NCBI GenBank assembly: GCA_910578305.1
Contig: CAJTQH010000008.1
Coordinates: 1-26,104 of the forward strand
Length of the DNA stretch: 26,104 nt
From: an uncultured Muribaculaceae bacterium
GTDB taxonomy: Bacteria; Bacteroidota; Bacteroidia; Bacteroidales; Muribaculaceae
Reading direction: 5' to 3'
Below, in pieces: positions 7,781 through 15,974 of the stretch. Below the pieces are notes generated by a model. That model ran no database searches. It was not told the origin of the DNA and worked only from the letters and a program-made list of their open reading frames with translations. Made by a program: the position numbers and the translations under genes. Each line of letters starts with the position of its first letter. The stretch's first letter is position 1.

Positions 7781-7836
7781 AAGCCAACAAAAAGACTGCG
7801 CACCCATATAGGAGGGACGGCATCCTTGCCGTCGCA
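7781..7836. repeat. 56-bp interspersed repeat with internal hairpin, copy B
   Basis: Second copy of the repeat at 7636-7690, in the same orientation and 145 nt further on. It differs by an extra base in the A run (AAAAAGAC against AAAAAAC) and a C-to-T change in the hairpin loop. The GACGGC/GCCGTC stem is conserved while the loop differs. Confidence 0.85.
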
Positions 7837-7963
7837 CGTTTCTACAAAGGCTGTCGCATCCATTGCCTCGTCGGTAAGCACACCGCCACGACAAATGTGA
7901 TTAAAGGTTAAATATTACGAGTGTATATATGAAAATCAGGCTTTTTCTGTTATCGGCGCATTT

Positions 7964-7998
7964 TTTGACGCATCCCGATTAAACTATTTGTAACTTTG
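7964..7998 (+). promoter_or_regulatory. Promoter of the outer-membrane barrel gene
   Basis: A perfect -7 box TAACTTTG (7991-7998) is preceded by TTTG (7964-7967) with a spacer of 23 nt, a little long for this promoter class. The leader would be about 35 nt to the ATG at 8038. Positions 7837-7963 hold nothing else I recognise. Confidence 0.6.
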
Positions 7999-8037
7999 TG
8001 TGTCAATTTTAAGGTAAAAATGATTTAAAGCACCAAT

Positions 8038-10845
8038 ATGTACAAATTCTTCTTAACAATAGCCGTGGCACTGATTTCAGCATTCACCACACCTGAGGTC
8101 ATGGCTGCGGTAGTAAAAGGCTCTGTGTCCGACGACAAAGGCGAGCCTCTGCCTCAGGCCACCGTGAGGATACTCACTGCTAAGGATTCCACTTTCGTCA
8201 AAGGAGTAAAGACCAATGCCTCGGGCGTATTTACTATCGCGGGCGTGTCCAACGGCCGCTACATCGTGGCCGCCGAATATCTTGGCTACAACACTTCCTA
8301 TACCGATATCGATGTGCGCAACGGGGCTTCGGTCAACGTGCCCGCCATACGCCTCGGTGAGTCGTCGATCATGCTTGGCGCGGTCAATGTCACGGCTGTC
8401 AAGACTCAGATAAAGGTGGCCGAAGACACGGTGGAATACAATGCCGATTCCTATCGTACACAGCCCAATGCCGTGGTGGAGGATCTGCTCAAGCGACTGC
8501 CGGGTGTGGAAGTCGACTCCGAAGGTAAGATCACGGCCAACGGCAAAGAGGTGACAAAGATACTCATCGACGGCAAGGAATTTTTTAGCGATGACCCTAA
8601 AGTAGCATCTAAGAATTTGCCTGTCAATATGATCGATAAACTACAGGTGGTGGATCGCAAAAGCGATCTCGCACGTCTTACCGGTGTGGACGACGGTGAG
8701 GACGAGACCGTGATAAACCTTACAGTAAAGCCAGGCATGAAAAATGGCTATTTCGGCACTGCCGAGGCCGGATACGGCACCGACAGCCGATATATGGGAT
8801 CGTTTAATGTCAATCGCTTCTGGAACGACAATCAGATAACCCTTCTTGGCAATTTCAACAATATCAACGAACTCGGATTTACCGACTCCAACGGCTCCCG
8901 ATTCCGCCGTTTCGGAGGCACCAACGGCATAAACACCTCGCAGGCCTTCGGCATCAACTTCAATGTGGGCCGTGGCGAGATACTGCGTGTGGGCGGCGAC
9001 CTCATGTACTCGCACTCCGATCGCAATACCATACAGTCGCAGGAGCGTCAGTATCTGTTTGCCGATTCAACTTCGTTTGCCAACACCGGCAAGCACACAC
9101 GTGATAAGGGCCACAATCTGCGCGGTGACTTCCGCGTGCTCTGGAAGCCGGACTCGTTCAACACCCTCGAATTCCGGCCCAATTTCTCCTACAATATCAA
9201 CGACTCATGGAGCATCGACTCCACCATGATACTTGCCGGTAACGCACTTCGTTCGCCGGTGAGCCGCACACTCAACAGATCGAATGCCGATGGCAAATCG
9301 CTGGAGTTCGGAGCGTCGCTTATCTACAGCCACAATTTCAAAAACAAGCCGGGACGCTCATATTCGGTCAATCTGCGTTATCAGCACTCCAATGTGCGCG
9401 AATATGAAAACACCTATTCGCTCAACCGCTTCTTCAACTACGGCGACTCACTGGATCTGTATGATCAGTATGCCGACAATCATACTTGGAGCGACATGGC
9501 GCAGGCACGTCTTACGTGGGTCGAGCCGCTCGGCGATCCATCCAAAGGCAACTTCCTCACATTTGCCTATCGTGTGCAGTATCGTTGGAACAATGCCGAC
9601 AAGATTGTTTACGACCATCCGCTCTACTATCCCGAGATAGGCGGAATGCCTGAGGTGGACTACACTCAGCTCATATACAATGATACTCTAAGCAACCGTT
9701 TTCGCAACGATTTCTTCAATCAGGACATACGTATAGGCTATCGTCATGTGTCGAAACTTCACAACCTGGAAGCCGGTCTGTCGTTTGTGCCTACGATGTC
9801 AAAAAGCGATAACCTGATCAACGATGCCAAGAGCATACCCACACGCTGGGTATGGAATTACGCTCCGTTTCTGCGCTACCGTTATCGCATGGGGCGCAAC
9901 CGTTCGGTCAACATGAACTACATGGGCCGATCCTCGCAGCCGTCCATGTCGCAGCTCCAGCCGGTGGCCGACATGTCCGACCCCATGCGCGTAGTGATAG
10001 GTAATCCCAATCTTGATCCGTCGTTCACTCACTATCTGCGCGTACGTTTTCAGGACTTCAACGCCGATCATCAGCGGTCGTTAATGTTGATGTCGAACTT
10101 TGAACTGTCACAGAACTCCATCGTGTCGAAAACCACATTCAATCCCGAGACCGGCGGACAGGTCACCACTTATGAAAACGTCAACGGCGTGTGGAGCGGA
10201 CGTATCATGGCAATGTTCTCGCAGCCGCTGCGCAACAAGGCATGGCAGGTGTCGGCACACATGTTTACAATGTACAATCAGCGCGTAGGCTTCAACAACG
10301 GCATGCGCAACCGCAGTGGTTCGCTAATGTGGAACATCATGCCGGCTATATCGTTCCGCCCCGACAATCTTGAGTTCGAACTGCGACCGCGCTACTCGCT
10401 CCAGTACACCACCAACTCGCTTCAGAGCGCCGGAAACATGACCGTTCACAACTATGGTGGCACATTCTCCGCCTACTACTATACACCCATAGGAGTGATT
10501 CTCAATACCGATCTCACATACACCGCCACAAGCGGTTACTCGCAGGGCTACGATAAAAACGAATGGATGTGGAATGCCTCGATTGCCTATCAGTTCCTCC
10601 GCGACAAGTCGCTCACACTTACCCTCAAGGCTTACGACCTGCTGCAGCAGCGCACCAACATATCCCGCAGCGTTACTGCCAACTATATCGACGACATACG
10701 CTATAACGGACTTTCGCGCTACTTCATGGTCACAGTCTCATGGAAGTTCAACACATTCGGGCGCGGCAATGAGCCTGCCGACCGTAACGCATGGCGCGGT
10801 CCGGGTGGTCCTGGAGGCTTCGGCGGCCGTCCTCCTCGCAACTGA
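8038..10845 (+). CDS. Outer-membrane beta-barrel protein with carboxypeptidase-regulatory domain (TonB-receptor-like)
   Basis: This 935-residue protein is predicted to sit in the outer membrane. Order of parts: signal peptide (MYKFFLTIAVALISAF..., cleavage after about VMA, residue 23); a carboxypeptidase-regulatory-like beta domain (about 25-105, KGSVSDDKGEPLPQATVRI); a plug-like region (about 120-230) with DLLKRLPGVEVDSEGKI and ILIDGKEFF; then about 680 residues of strand-rich barrel. The barrel resembles the 'outer membrane beta-barrel family' common in Bacteroidota more than classical SusC, and there is no SusD partner next to it. The tail (about 911-935) is rich in Gly, Pro and Arg (GPGGPGGFGGRPPRN), so the chain does not end in a barrel strand with a terminal aromatic residue. 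It has its own promoter. The substrate is unknown. No terminator is evident in the 112-nt convergent gap after it. Confidence 0.88.
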   Translation: MYKFFLTIAVALISAFTTPEVMAAVVKGSVSDDKGEPLPQATVRILTAKDSTFVKGVKTNASGVFTIAGVSNGRYIVAAEYLGYNTSYTDIDVRNGASVNVPAIRLGESSIMLGAVNVTAVKTQIKVAEDTVEYNADSYRTQPNAVVEDLLKRLPGVEVDSEGKITANGKEVTKILIDGKEFFSDDPKVASKNLPVNMIDKLQVVDRKSDLARLTGVDDGEDETVINLTVKPGMKNGYFGTAEAGYGTDSRYMGSFNVNRFWNDNQITLLGNFNNINELGFTDSNGSRFRRFGGTNGINTSQAFGINFNVGRGEILRVGGDLMYSHSDRNTIQSQERQYLFADSTSFANTGKHTRDKGHNLRGDFRVLWKPDSFNTLEFRPNFSYNINDSWSIDSTMILAGNALRSPVSRTLNRSNADGKSLEFGASLIYSHNFKNKPGRSYSVNLRYQHSNVREYENTYSLNRFFNYGDSLDLYDQYADNHTWSDMAQARLTWVEPLGDPSKGNFLTFAYRVQYRWNNADKIVYDHPLYYPEIGGMPEVDYTQLIYNDTLSNRFRNDFFNQDIRIGYRHVSKLHNLEAGLSFVPTMSKSDNLINDAKSIPTRWVWNYAPFLRYRYRMGRNRSVNMNYMGRSSQPSMSQLQPVADMSDPMRVVIGNPNLDPSFTHYLRVRFQDFNADHQRSLMLMSNFELSQNSIVSKTTFNPETGGQVTTYENVNGVWSGRIMAMFSQPLRNKAWQVSAHMFTMYNQRVGFNNGMRNRSGSLMWNIMPAISFRPDNLEFELRPRYSLQYTTNSLQSAGNMTVHNYGGTFSAYYYTPIGVILNTDLTYTATSGYSQGYDKNEWMWNASIAYQFLRDKSLTLTLKAYDLLQQRTNISRSVTANYIDDIRYNGLSRYFMVTVSWKFNTFGRGNEPADRNAWRGPGGPGGFGGRPPRN

Positions 10846-10957
10846 TCACCCGTTTGTTGAGTATGTTAGCTTATGCAAATTGATGCAGGCACTTATTTCA
10901 CGCCATTGGTCTCAGATGTAAAAGACCTTGGCTGTCCAAAATCATATGATGAGCGGC

Positions 10958-11830
10958 CTATTGGAACGCCTGCTTCATCAGTTCGACACTGAAATCAGCT
11001 CCGCTGTACGGATTATATCTGATCCACTCGTTTATAGGAGCGTCCTTTGTTGGGCGCGATACCTGATAGGTCTCTCCGCAGCCGTTCAGAAGTATCTGGT
11101 CTGGAGCGAAAGAGATCAGCGACCAGTATATGCCTCCGTCCGGACTGAATGTGCAAGCCTTTGGGTTGAACTTTGAGAGGTCTATTTCAAGATCGTTTTT
11201 GGCTGTGTTGAAATTTTGCGGCACAATATTCATGGTAAACTCCCCGGTATTACGGTTCTTCATCATGCGGATGTTTTGGAAAAACAGCGTGCCGCCATTG
11301 TTGTTGCGTGTAGCTGCGGCCCGTATATACACCATTGCCGGATTCACCAGATAGACAAACATGTGCCTGTTTGTATTTATTTCACAATAAGGCATATTGT
11401 TCTGGATGCCGTATTTAGTGCCGAGACGCCACTCCTGCAAGCATTTGCCCACGTCAAGCCTGTACTTGCATTCAGTCATATCATACGGCGCTGCAATATC
11501 AATAACCTCGATCTTCTTTAGACGCTCGCCGCAGATCTCAATCACTCCGTCCGCAGCCTTGATTTCAAGCGGAGTCGGAAGAGTGTCGGAAGAGACCGAT
11601 CCGTCCTTTTCAAAGACCGTGCGGTGATAGATACCGGCCGACGGAATTTCGAGTACGGCAAACATGTTACTGTTGGATTTGGCAAAAAATATGCACACTG
11701 AGTCTGTTATTACAGCCTCGGCATTGTCATTGGCCCATACGCCTCTGACCGCAGTAAAACTTGTCGTTGCCGCAGCCATCAGGCATGACACGGCAAAAAC
11801 CAGAAGAAACATTGATCTTTTAAGTCTCAT
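10958..11830 (-). CDS. Exported protein of unknown function
   Basis: From the ATG at 11830 the product has 290 residues and starts with a signal peptide (MRLKRSMFLLVFAVSCLMAA, cleavage after about AAA). The frame is open 33 codons further upstream, but that would remove the signal peptide from the N terminus. The ATG overlaps the stop of the preceding gene in an ATGA, which argues for translational coupling. The mature part begins with FTAVRGVWANDNAEAVITD, reminiscent of lipocalin-like beta-sandwich openings in secreted Bacteroidales proteins. Later parts contain AAATRNNNGGTLFFQNIRMM and a beta-rich end. I recognise no family or catalytic motif. Pairing with the membrane protein upstream suggests an envelope role. 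It converges on the barrel gene. Confidence 0.8.
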   Translation of the reverse strand: MRLKRSMFLLVFAVSCLMAAATTSFTAVRGVWANDNAEAVITDSVCIFFAKSNSNMFAVLEIPSAGIYHRTVFEKDGSVSSDTLPTPLEIKAADGVIEICGERLKKIEVIDIAAPYDMTECKYRLDVGKCLQEWRLGTKYGIQNNMPYCEINTNRHMFVYLVNPAMVYIRAAATRNNNGGTLFFQNIRMMKNRNTGEFTMNIVPQNFNTAKNDLEIDLSKFNPKACTFSPDGGIYWSLISFAPDQILLNGCGETYQVSRPTKDAPINEWIRYNPYSGADFSVELMKQAFQ

Positions 11831-12312
11831 GATTTTTGCAGTTGCGATTGTATATATTCGACCATTTTGTGCGGCTGGTTGCAGCCGAGCACATATTTGG
11901 CGCCGTCTTTCATTCGTATTAGAAAACAATCGGAAGCTTTGCCATAGAAAGCATAATATCTTCCTATATCATTCTCTATGAAAAAGCCCCAATACCCCAT
12001 GAACCCACCGGATGCAAAGATTCTTATCGCGCCCATGGTCGGTTTGAACAGTTCCACACTTGCCACATTGCGTATCGGTATTTTTCTGCGCCTCAATATG
12101 CTTCCCATTACAATATAGTCGGCATCCGCTTCTATATAGGCCGCGCCAAACAAGACTGCGCAGGCTATCAGTAACACGTAGATTGATAGCAATATGAAAA
12201 AGGCCGGCTTGTTGTGTATCGACGAGATGCACCCTATGTAAAACGCTACGAAGATGATCACGGTTATGGCTGTCGTAAATCTGCTGAAGGTGACTTTCGA
12301 TTTCATGGGCAT
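11827..12312 (-). CDS. Membrane protein with PH-like (bPH) domain
   Basis: A 161-residue protein if the ATG at 12312 is used; a second ATG at 12306 gives 159 residues and is equally possible. An upstream TTG at 12357 is excluded because the likely promoter lies between. Two adjacent transmembrane segments (about residues 14-34, AITVIIFVAFYIGCISSI, and 38-58, AFFILLSIYVLLIACAVLF) precede a soluble domain. Its pattern, Y-IEADADYIVMGSILRRRKIP then IRNVASVELFKPTMG, is typical of bacterial PH-like domains. There it would sit on the cytoplasmic face and may bind a protein or lipid; this is inference. Its stop overlaps the next gene's start by 4 nt. Confidence 0.75.
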   Translation of the reverse strand: MPMKSKVTFSRFTTAITVIIFVAFYIGCISSIHNKPAFFILLSIYVLLIACAVLFGAAYIEADADYIVMGSILRRRKIPIRNVASVELFKPTMGAIRIFASGGFMGYWGFFIENDIGRYYAFYGKASDCFLIRMKDGAKYVLGCNQPHKMVEYIQSQLQKS

Positions 12313-12327
12313 AGATATGATTACACG

Positions 12328-12358
12328 CAAAATAACACATTTTGATTGATATGACAAA
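12328..12358 (-). promoter_or_regulatory. Promoter of the PH-domain gene pair
   Basis: On the minus strand, TTTG (12355-12358), 19 nt, then TTATTTTG (12328-12335) fits -33/-7 with a single mismatch in the -7 box. The leader would be about 12 nt. The -33 box begins one base into the arm of the upstream terminator hairpin. Confidence 0.5.
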
Positions 12359-12385
12359 GCCCCGGCTTGTAAAAGTCAGGGCTTT
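12356..12385 (-). terminator. Hairpin ending the six-gene envelope unit
   Basis: A 7-bp stem AAAGCCC/GGGCTTT (12356-12362 with 12379-12385) has a 16-nt loop that can pair a little further, and only a short T run follows. It lies 84 nt after the stop of the 491-residue gene. It can fold on both strands, but no plus-strand gene needs it. Confidence 0.5.
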
Positions 12386-12469
12386 AGGTGATATTTTCAG
12401 CCGGTTACAATAAGAGGCTGCGTGTGATTGATTGACATGAGTCAATCTCATCTTCGATACGTATCGGCA

Positions 12470-13945
12470 TTATTCAATCTTGCCTTTCTTCTTGGACAAG
12501 CGGAGATAGTAGCCTGAGAAATCATTCTTTTTCCCGACTTTCAGCTTGGTATATCCGAGTTCCTGTGCGGCCTTCATGGCTTCTGCCTCAGCTTCTTCAG
12601 CGTTAGCTATGATTTCCTCTGCACCGGTAGTGTTGAACCATACACCGCCCTTTTCTACCTTGGCAGAAGCGACCTTCTTGTAGACTACCTTGTTGGTCTT
12701 GGGATCGAGCTGCTGTTCGAGTACCTCATATTCGTCACCTTCGGAAACGCCCTCCTTTGATCCGATTTTAGCATATACGAAACCTTCAGCCGATTTCGAC
12801 ACAGGCACTGTGGTGCGGAACACTTCGTTTTCAACCTGAAGTTTGGCAAGAGTCTTGTCTATGGCTCGAGCGGTAGCGGAAGCTGTAAGCTGGTCGAGAG
12901 TCTTTTCTTTATCTTTCTTCACTCCTGAGCGAGCCTTGGTCTGTCCTATGTAAGTAAGTTTACAGAGATCTGCATCGAGAAGATCCTGAAGAGTGGCATT
13001 TTCATTGTAAAGCACCTTGTCGCTGAGAGCCATGTCGATATCATCGTTCCAGTCGAGCTTATAAAGATTGGTCACGGCGGTTACTGAGTAAAGATCCTTC
13101 ATCAGCGCGTTGAGCGAAGCCTCGACCCCTTTCTGGGTTCCCATGGCTGCAAGACCGCCTAATGCTCCCATTCTGGAACCTGCTGCTGCGGCTGCAGCAC
13201 CGGCGAGTTCGGAAATTTCCTTGGCGAGAGCCTTGTTATTGCGGAAACGAAGGTTGGTAGCCACTACGAATGTATTATTGAGAAGCTCGAAGCCCTGTGA
13301 TGAGAGCATCGCTTTAAATTCAGCGTTGGCGTTTGCCTTAGCGAGTTCAGATGCTGATGCGTTCTCAAGACCGCGTTCCTGAATCAGGCCGGTATTGAAT
13401 TTCGGGGTGCCTTCGGGATTATAGCCGTACCATTTGGCCACCATATGGGCGGCAACATTGTTTTCTGATAGAAATTTATTGACAGCCGCATGCATATAGT
13501 CATCTACCTTTTCCACACGGACTATCGAAGAATTTCCACCAAGTGCAGATGCTCCAAGGCTTTTCATAAACTTTCCTGCGCCACCGCCTTGTGGCCGTGC
13601 GGCTTTGGCTTCCTCTTCGGTCATACCGCTGGTCAGGCTGTCAAAGTCTATGATACGCCATTCAAGATTATGGTCATTGAACTGTTCGGGAATCGCAAGT
13701 GTGGGGAATATCTGGGAAGGCACACATCCGAGGCTTTTCAGATCTGATTCCTGGAGGGTCTGTGCATAACCTTCGGGATCGGTTTCTTTTGCCTCATTGT
13801 CAAGACGGGTGTTCTGCTCATTTGAATTGACAAGAACTGTGTAGATTGAACTACGCATAAACTTGGTGTCATCAGCTTTCAGAGATGCAGTACCTGCAAG
13901 CATTATCATAGCGGCACCTACTAAAATTACTTTGTTAATTTTCAT
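12470..13945 (-). CDS. Exported protein with FlgT-C-like C-terminal domain
   Basis: A 491-residue protein with signal peptide MKINKVILVGAAMIMLAGTA (cleavage after about LKA, residue 24). The mature start TKFMRSSIYTVLV is followed by a helical acidic region, a Gly-rich stretch (about 119-137), and an Ala/Gly run (about 247-270, AGAAAAAAGSRMGALGG) that resembles a glycine zipper. Residues about 376-436 (VPVSKSAEGFVYAKIGS, EGVSEGDEYEVLE, then KKVASAKVEKGG) resemble the small beta domain at the end of FlgT, in which 'IGSxxGVxxGDxFEV' is the hallmark. An acidic coiled stretch (about 441-462) and a basic end follow. It is the last gene of the six-gene unit, 54 nt after the previous gene, with a hairpin downstream. 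I infer a periplasmic or outer-membrane-associated structural role. The fold assignment is tentative. Confidence 0.8.
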   Translation of the reverse strand: MKINKVILVGAAMIMLAGTASLKADDTKFMRSSIYTVLVNSNEQNTRLDNEAKETDPEGYAQTLQESDLKSLGCVPSQIFPTLAIPEQFNDHNLEWRIIDFDSLTSGMTEEEAKAARPQGGGAGKFMKSLGASALGGNSSIVRVEKVDDYMHAAVNKFLSENNVAAHMVAKWYGYNPEGTPKFNTGLIQERGLENASASELAKANANAEFKAMLSSQGFELLNNTFVVATNLRFRNNKALAKEISELAGAAAAAAGSRMGALGGLAAMGTQKGVEASLNALMKDLYSVTAVTNLYKLDWNDDIDMALSDKVLYNENATLQDLLDADLCKLTYIGQTKARSGVKKDKEKTLDQLTASATARAIDKTLAKLQVENEVFRTTVPVSKSAEGFVYAKIGSKEGVSEGDEYEVLEQQLDPKTNKVVYKKVASAKVEKGGVWFNTTGAEEIIANAEEAEAEAMKAAQELGYTKLKVGKKNDFSGYYLRLSKKKGKIE

Positions 13946-13999
13946 GGGTATATTTTATATTAGGATGTTATTTAGTTTTTTCGGTTTGTAGTTCAGAGT

Positions 14000-14944
14000 T
14001 CACCACACGATCCAGTTGTTGCGGACTACTGTCTTGGGCTGGTTTTGTGCCCATGCCACAGCGGCTTTACGGGCGGCCTCGATGCGCAGTTTTTCAAGAT
14101 CGACAGCATTCCGGTATTTTTCCTTTGTCTCAAAATCATAGTTCTGCTTGACTACTTTGGCCATTTCCTGTCCGAGAGCTTTAGCTTGCGAATAGCAGGA
14201 GGCCGACGGATCAATCTGGCTGAGGTAGCGGTAAGCGGCACTCGCGCCTGCATCAGTCGGATTTGCGGCCCATTCGCCTTCTGCCTGAGCAAGAAGCATG
14301 GCACCTTCATAGTTGATTTTGTCGGTGTAGATATCGTCGGCAAGCGTTGATGCCTGTGCAAATCCGGCGCAGCACTCGGGTACGGCGGTAGACCAATAAA
14401 GAGCCTCGTCATAATTACGGGCATTCAGAGCTTTCTGAGCCTTGGCTATGTAAGTGGGATAGTTCTTGTCAAAATAATCTATGATTTTGGCTTTGCCGGT
14501 TTCCACAAAGTTTATGAATTCCGGATTCTTGGCATTTAGGCTTCCCAAAGCGCGGGTGAGAGCCTGCTCGTCGGTGGCTCCCACACCCTTGAGGGGAAAC
14601 GTTGCTGTGGCAAACACCTTGCGGTTCTCGCCGTCACAAATGGCAAGTTGAAGATCTGTTTTCACCAATACACGTCCACCCACACCGCCGGCCTCCTGGC
14701 TGAAAGCCTGATCAAAACGACCTGTAAGGAAAAACTGGCAGTCATAGTCGCCTGCGGCAACCCCTACGTGAGTCAGTGCCATCTTCAGCTTGGCCTCAAG
14801 CTTGCGGGATATTGACGCCGGGACTTGGTCGCCCTCCATTATTGGGGCAATTCCCATGCCGATTTCGCAGTCTGCGGCCGAAGCGGCCATCGATGCGGCA
14901 GCCATAGCGGCACTGAGCATTATCTGTCGGAATTTAAATTTCAT
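14000..14944 (-). CDS. Exported protein of unknown function with helical C-terminal half
   Basis: From the ATG at 14944 the protein has 314 residues. The longer open frame (27 more codons) is rejected because the signal peptide MKFKFRQIMLSAAMAAASMA (cleavage after ASA) must be at the N terminus. Residues about 28-145 form a beta-alpha pattern (VPASISRKLEAKLKMALTHV, then CQFFLTGRFD and VLVKTDLQLAICDG). I compare this with the N-terminal domains of FlgT/CsgG-like envelope proteins, which oligomerise at the outer membrane. Residues about 160-300 are helical, with a TPR-like element (AKAQKALNARNYDEALYWST). The stop lies 54 nt before the FlgT-C-like gene, and the gene upstream ends 19 nt before the start, so all three are one transcript. 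No enzyme motif is visible. Confidence 0.8.
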   Translation of the reverse strand: MKFKFRQIMLSAAMAAASMAASAADCEIGMGIAPIMEGDQVPASISRKLEAKLKMALTHVGVAAGDYDCQFFLTGRFDQAFSQEAGGVGGRVLVKTDLQLAICDGENRKVFATATFPLKGVGATDEQALTRALGSLNAKNPEFINFVETGKAKIIDYFDKNYPTYIAKAQKALNARNYDEALYWSTAVPECCAGFAQASTLADDIYTDKINYEGAMLLAQAEGEWAANPTDAGASAAYRYLSQIDPSASCYSQAKALGQEMAKVVKQNYDFETKEKYRNAVDLEKLRIEAARKAAVAWAQNQPKTVVRNNWIVW

Positions 14945-14963
14945 AGTCTTCGTATTAAGATGT

Positions 14964-15911
14964 TTATTTTTCACCGATATAAAGGCGGCCTGCGCCAAGA
15001 CCGGTTGATGCGTTCTCACAGACAATACCTAATGACTTGAGCTTTTCCTGAAGTCCTTTTACCCAGCGAGAAGCATCCATCGGACGTCCGTTGGCGTCCT
15101 TTAGCGGTATGCGTATCTGGTCATAGCGGGCCATGTTGCGACCGCTTGAACGCTGGTTGAACTGATGATTGACAGAGTTGTCGCTAATCCAGTTGTAGAT
15201 AATTTCTGAAAGTTCCAGACCTTCGAATTCCTGATTCATGGTTACACCGGAGCCATTGTCGATAATGCGGATGTCGCAGCGAATTTCACGTCCATTGGTC
15301 TGAATATCGTCGAAATAAGTCTGAAGTTTGGTGCAGAAATCATCCATATTTCCTTTGGCTGTCTGCTTGAGAGCCACGCTCAGAGGCACTGTGCGGCGCA
15401 CTTCGCCTGTCTGGCCTGCGATAGGAGCTACCGATTTGTTGGAATAGGTGTCAATGGCTTCGATACGATAGTCTGCCGAATAGATTGAACCGGCATTGTT
15501 GACGTTCCAGCCAATTTTGAGTGTGATATCGGGTTTATTGCGTTTGAGTAGTTCATCGTAAGCATTGGTCTGGACCCCCGAACCTGTCTCTGCACCTTCA
15601 AAGGCCTCGTCAAACATTTCGTCCTCATCATCTGTTTCAGCCTGTGCCTGACCATTGACTACGGGGAAATTACGTTCAGCCATAATCTGGGCTATGGCAA
15701 GTTGGACGTTATTGAAGTCTGAATCTACAAACGCCCGGTCATAATCCTCGCGAAGAACCTTCTTGCCGTTACGCTCGGATTCAATTACATAGCCCTTCTC
15801 AATGCACCATGTTTTATCAGGAACTATCATGAGTTTTGGAGGAGCGGCCATCACATACTGAAAAGAAATGATGGCAACTGTGCTCATAAGTAATTTTGCG
15901 ATTGTTTTCAT
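14964..15911 (-). CDS. Exported protein of unknown function (possibly DUF6175-like)
   Basis: A 315-residue protein with signal peptide MKTIAKLLMSTVAIISFQYV (cleavage after about VMA). The N-terminal half opens PPKLMIVPDKTWCIEKGYV and contains DFNNVQLAIAQIMAERNFPV. An acidic linker (TDDEDEMFDEAFEGAE, about residues 93-108) follows, then LKRNKPDITLKIGWNV and a beta-rich stretch. The C-terminal half contains IRCDIRIIDNGSGVTMNQEF and an ending GLGAGRLYIGEK. I associate this pattern with Bacteroidota proteins labelled DUF6175, but only from memory. It looks like a periplasmic protein that builds oligomers in the manner of CsgG or LptE-like domains; this is inference. It is the middle gene of the unit, 63 nt after the lipoprotein gene. 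Confidence 0.8.
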   Translation of the reverse strand: MKTIAKLLMSTVAIISFQYVMAAPPKLMIVPDKTWCIEKGYVIESERNGKKVLREDYDRAFVDSDFNNVQLAIAQIMAERNFPVVNGQAQAETDDEDEMFDEAFEGAETGSGVQTNAYDELLKRNKPDITLKIGWNVNNAGSIYSADYRIEAIDTYSNKSVAPIAGQTGEVRRTVPLSVALKQTAKGNMDDFCTKLQTYFDDIQTNGREIRCDIRIIDNGSGVTMNQEFEGLELSEIIYNWISDNSVNHQFNQRSSGRNMARYDQIRIPLKDANGRPMDASRWVKGLQEKLKSLGIVCENASTGLGAGRLYIGEK

Positions 15912-15974
15912 GTGTAAGTCTATAAAATCTTAGTTTGGATTTCGGTTGTTTTGCCGTTATATAGTATTGTCATT

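Noticed and set aside
7592..7836. CRISPR array
   Set aside because: Only two copies of the long block, 145 nt apart with unequal spacing, and no cas genes nearby.
7541..7881. Open frames on both strands through the palindromic repeats
   Set aside because: Both run through terminator and repeat hairpins. Their peptides (for example RRDGIPAVA) are translations of the repeat unit itself.
11969..12451. 160-codon minus-strand frame overlapping the PH-like gene
   Set aside because: The alternative frame at 11827-12312 has two transmembrane segments, a PH-like pattern, a promoter and an ATGA junction. This one has none.
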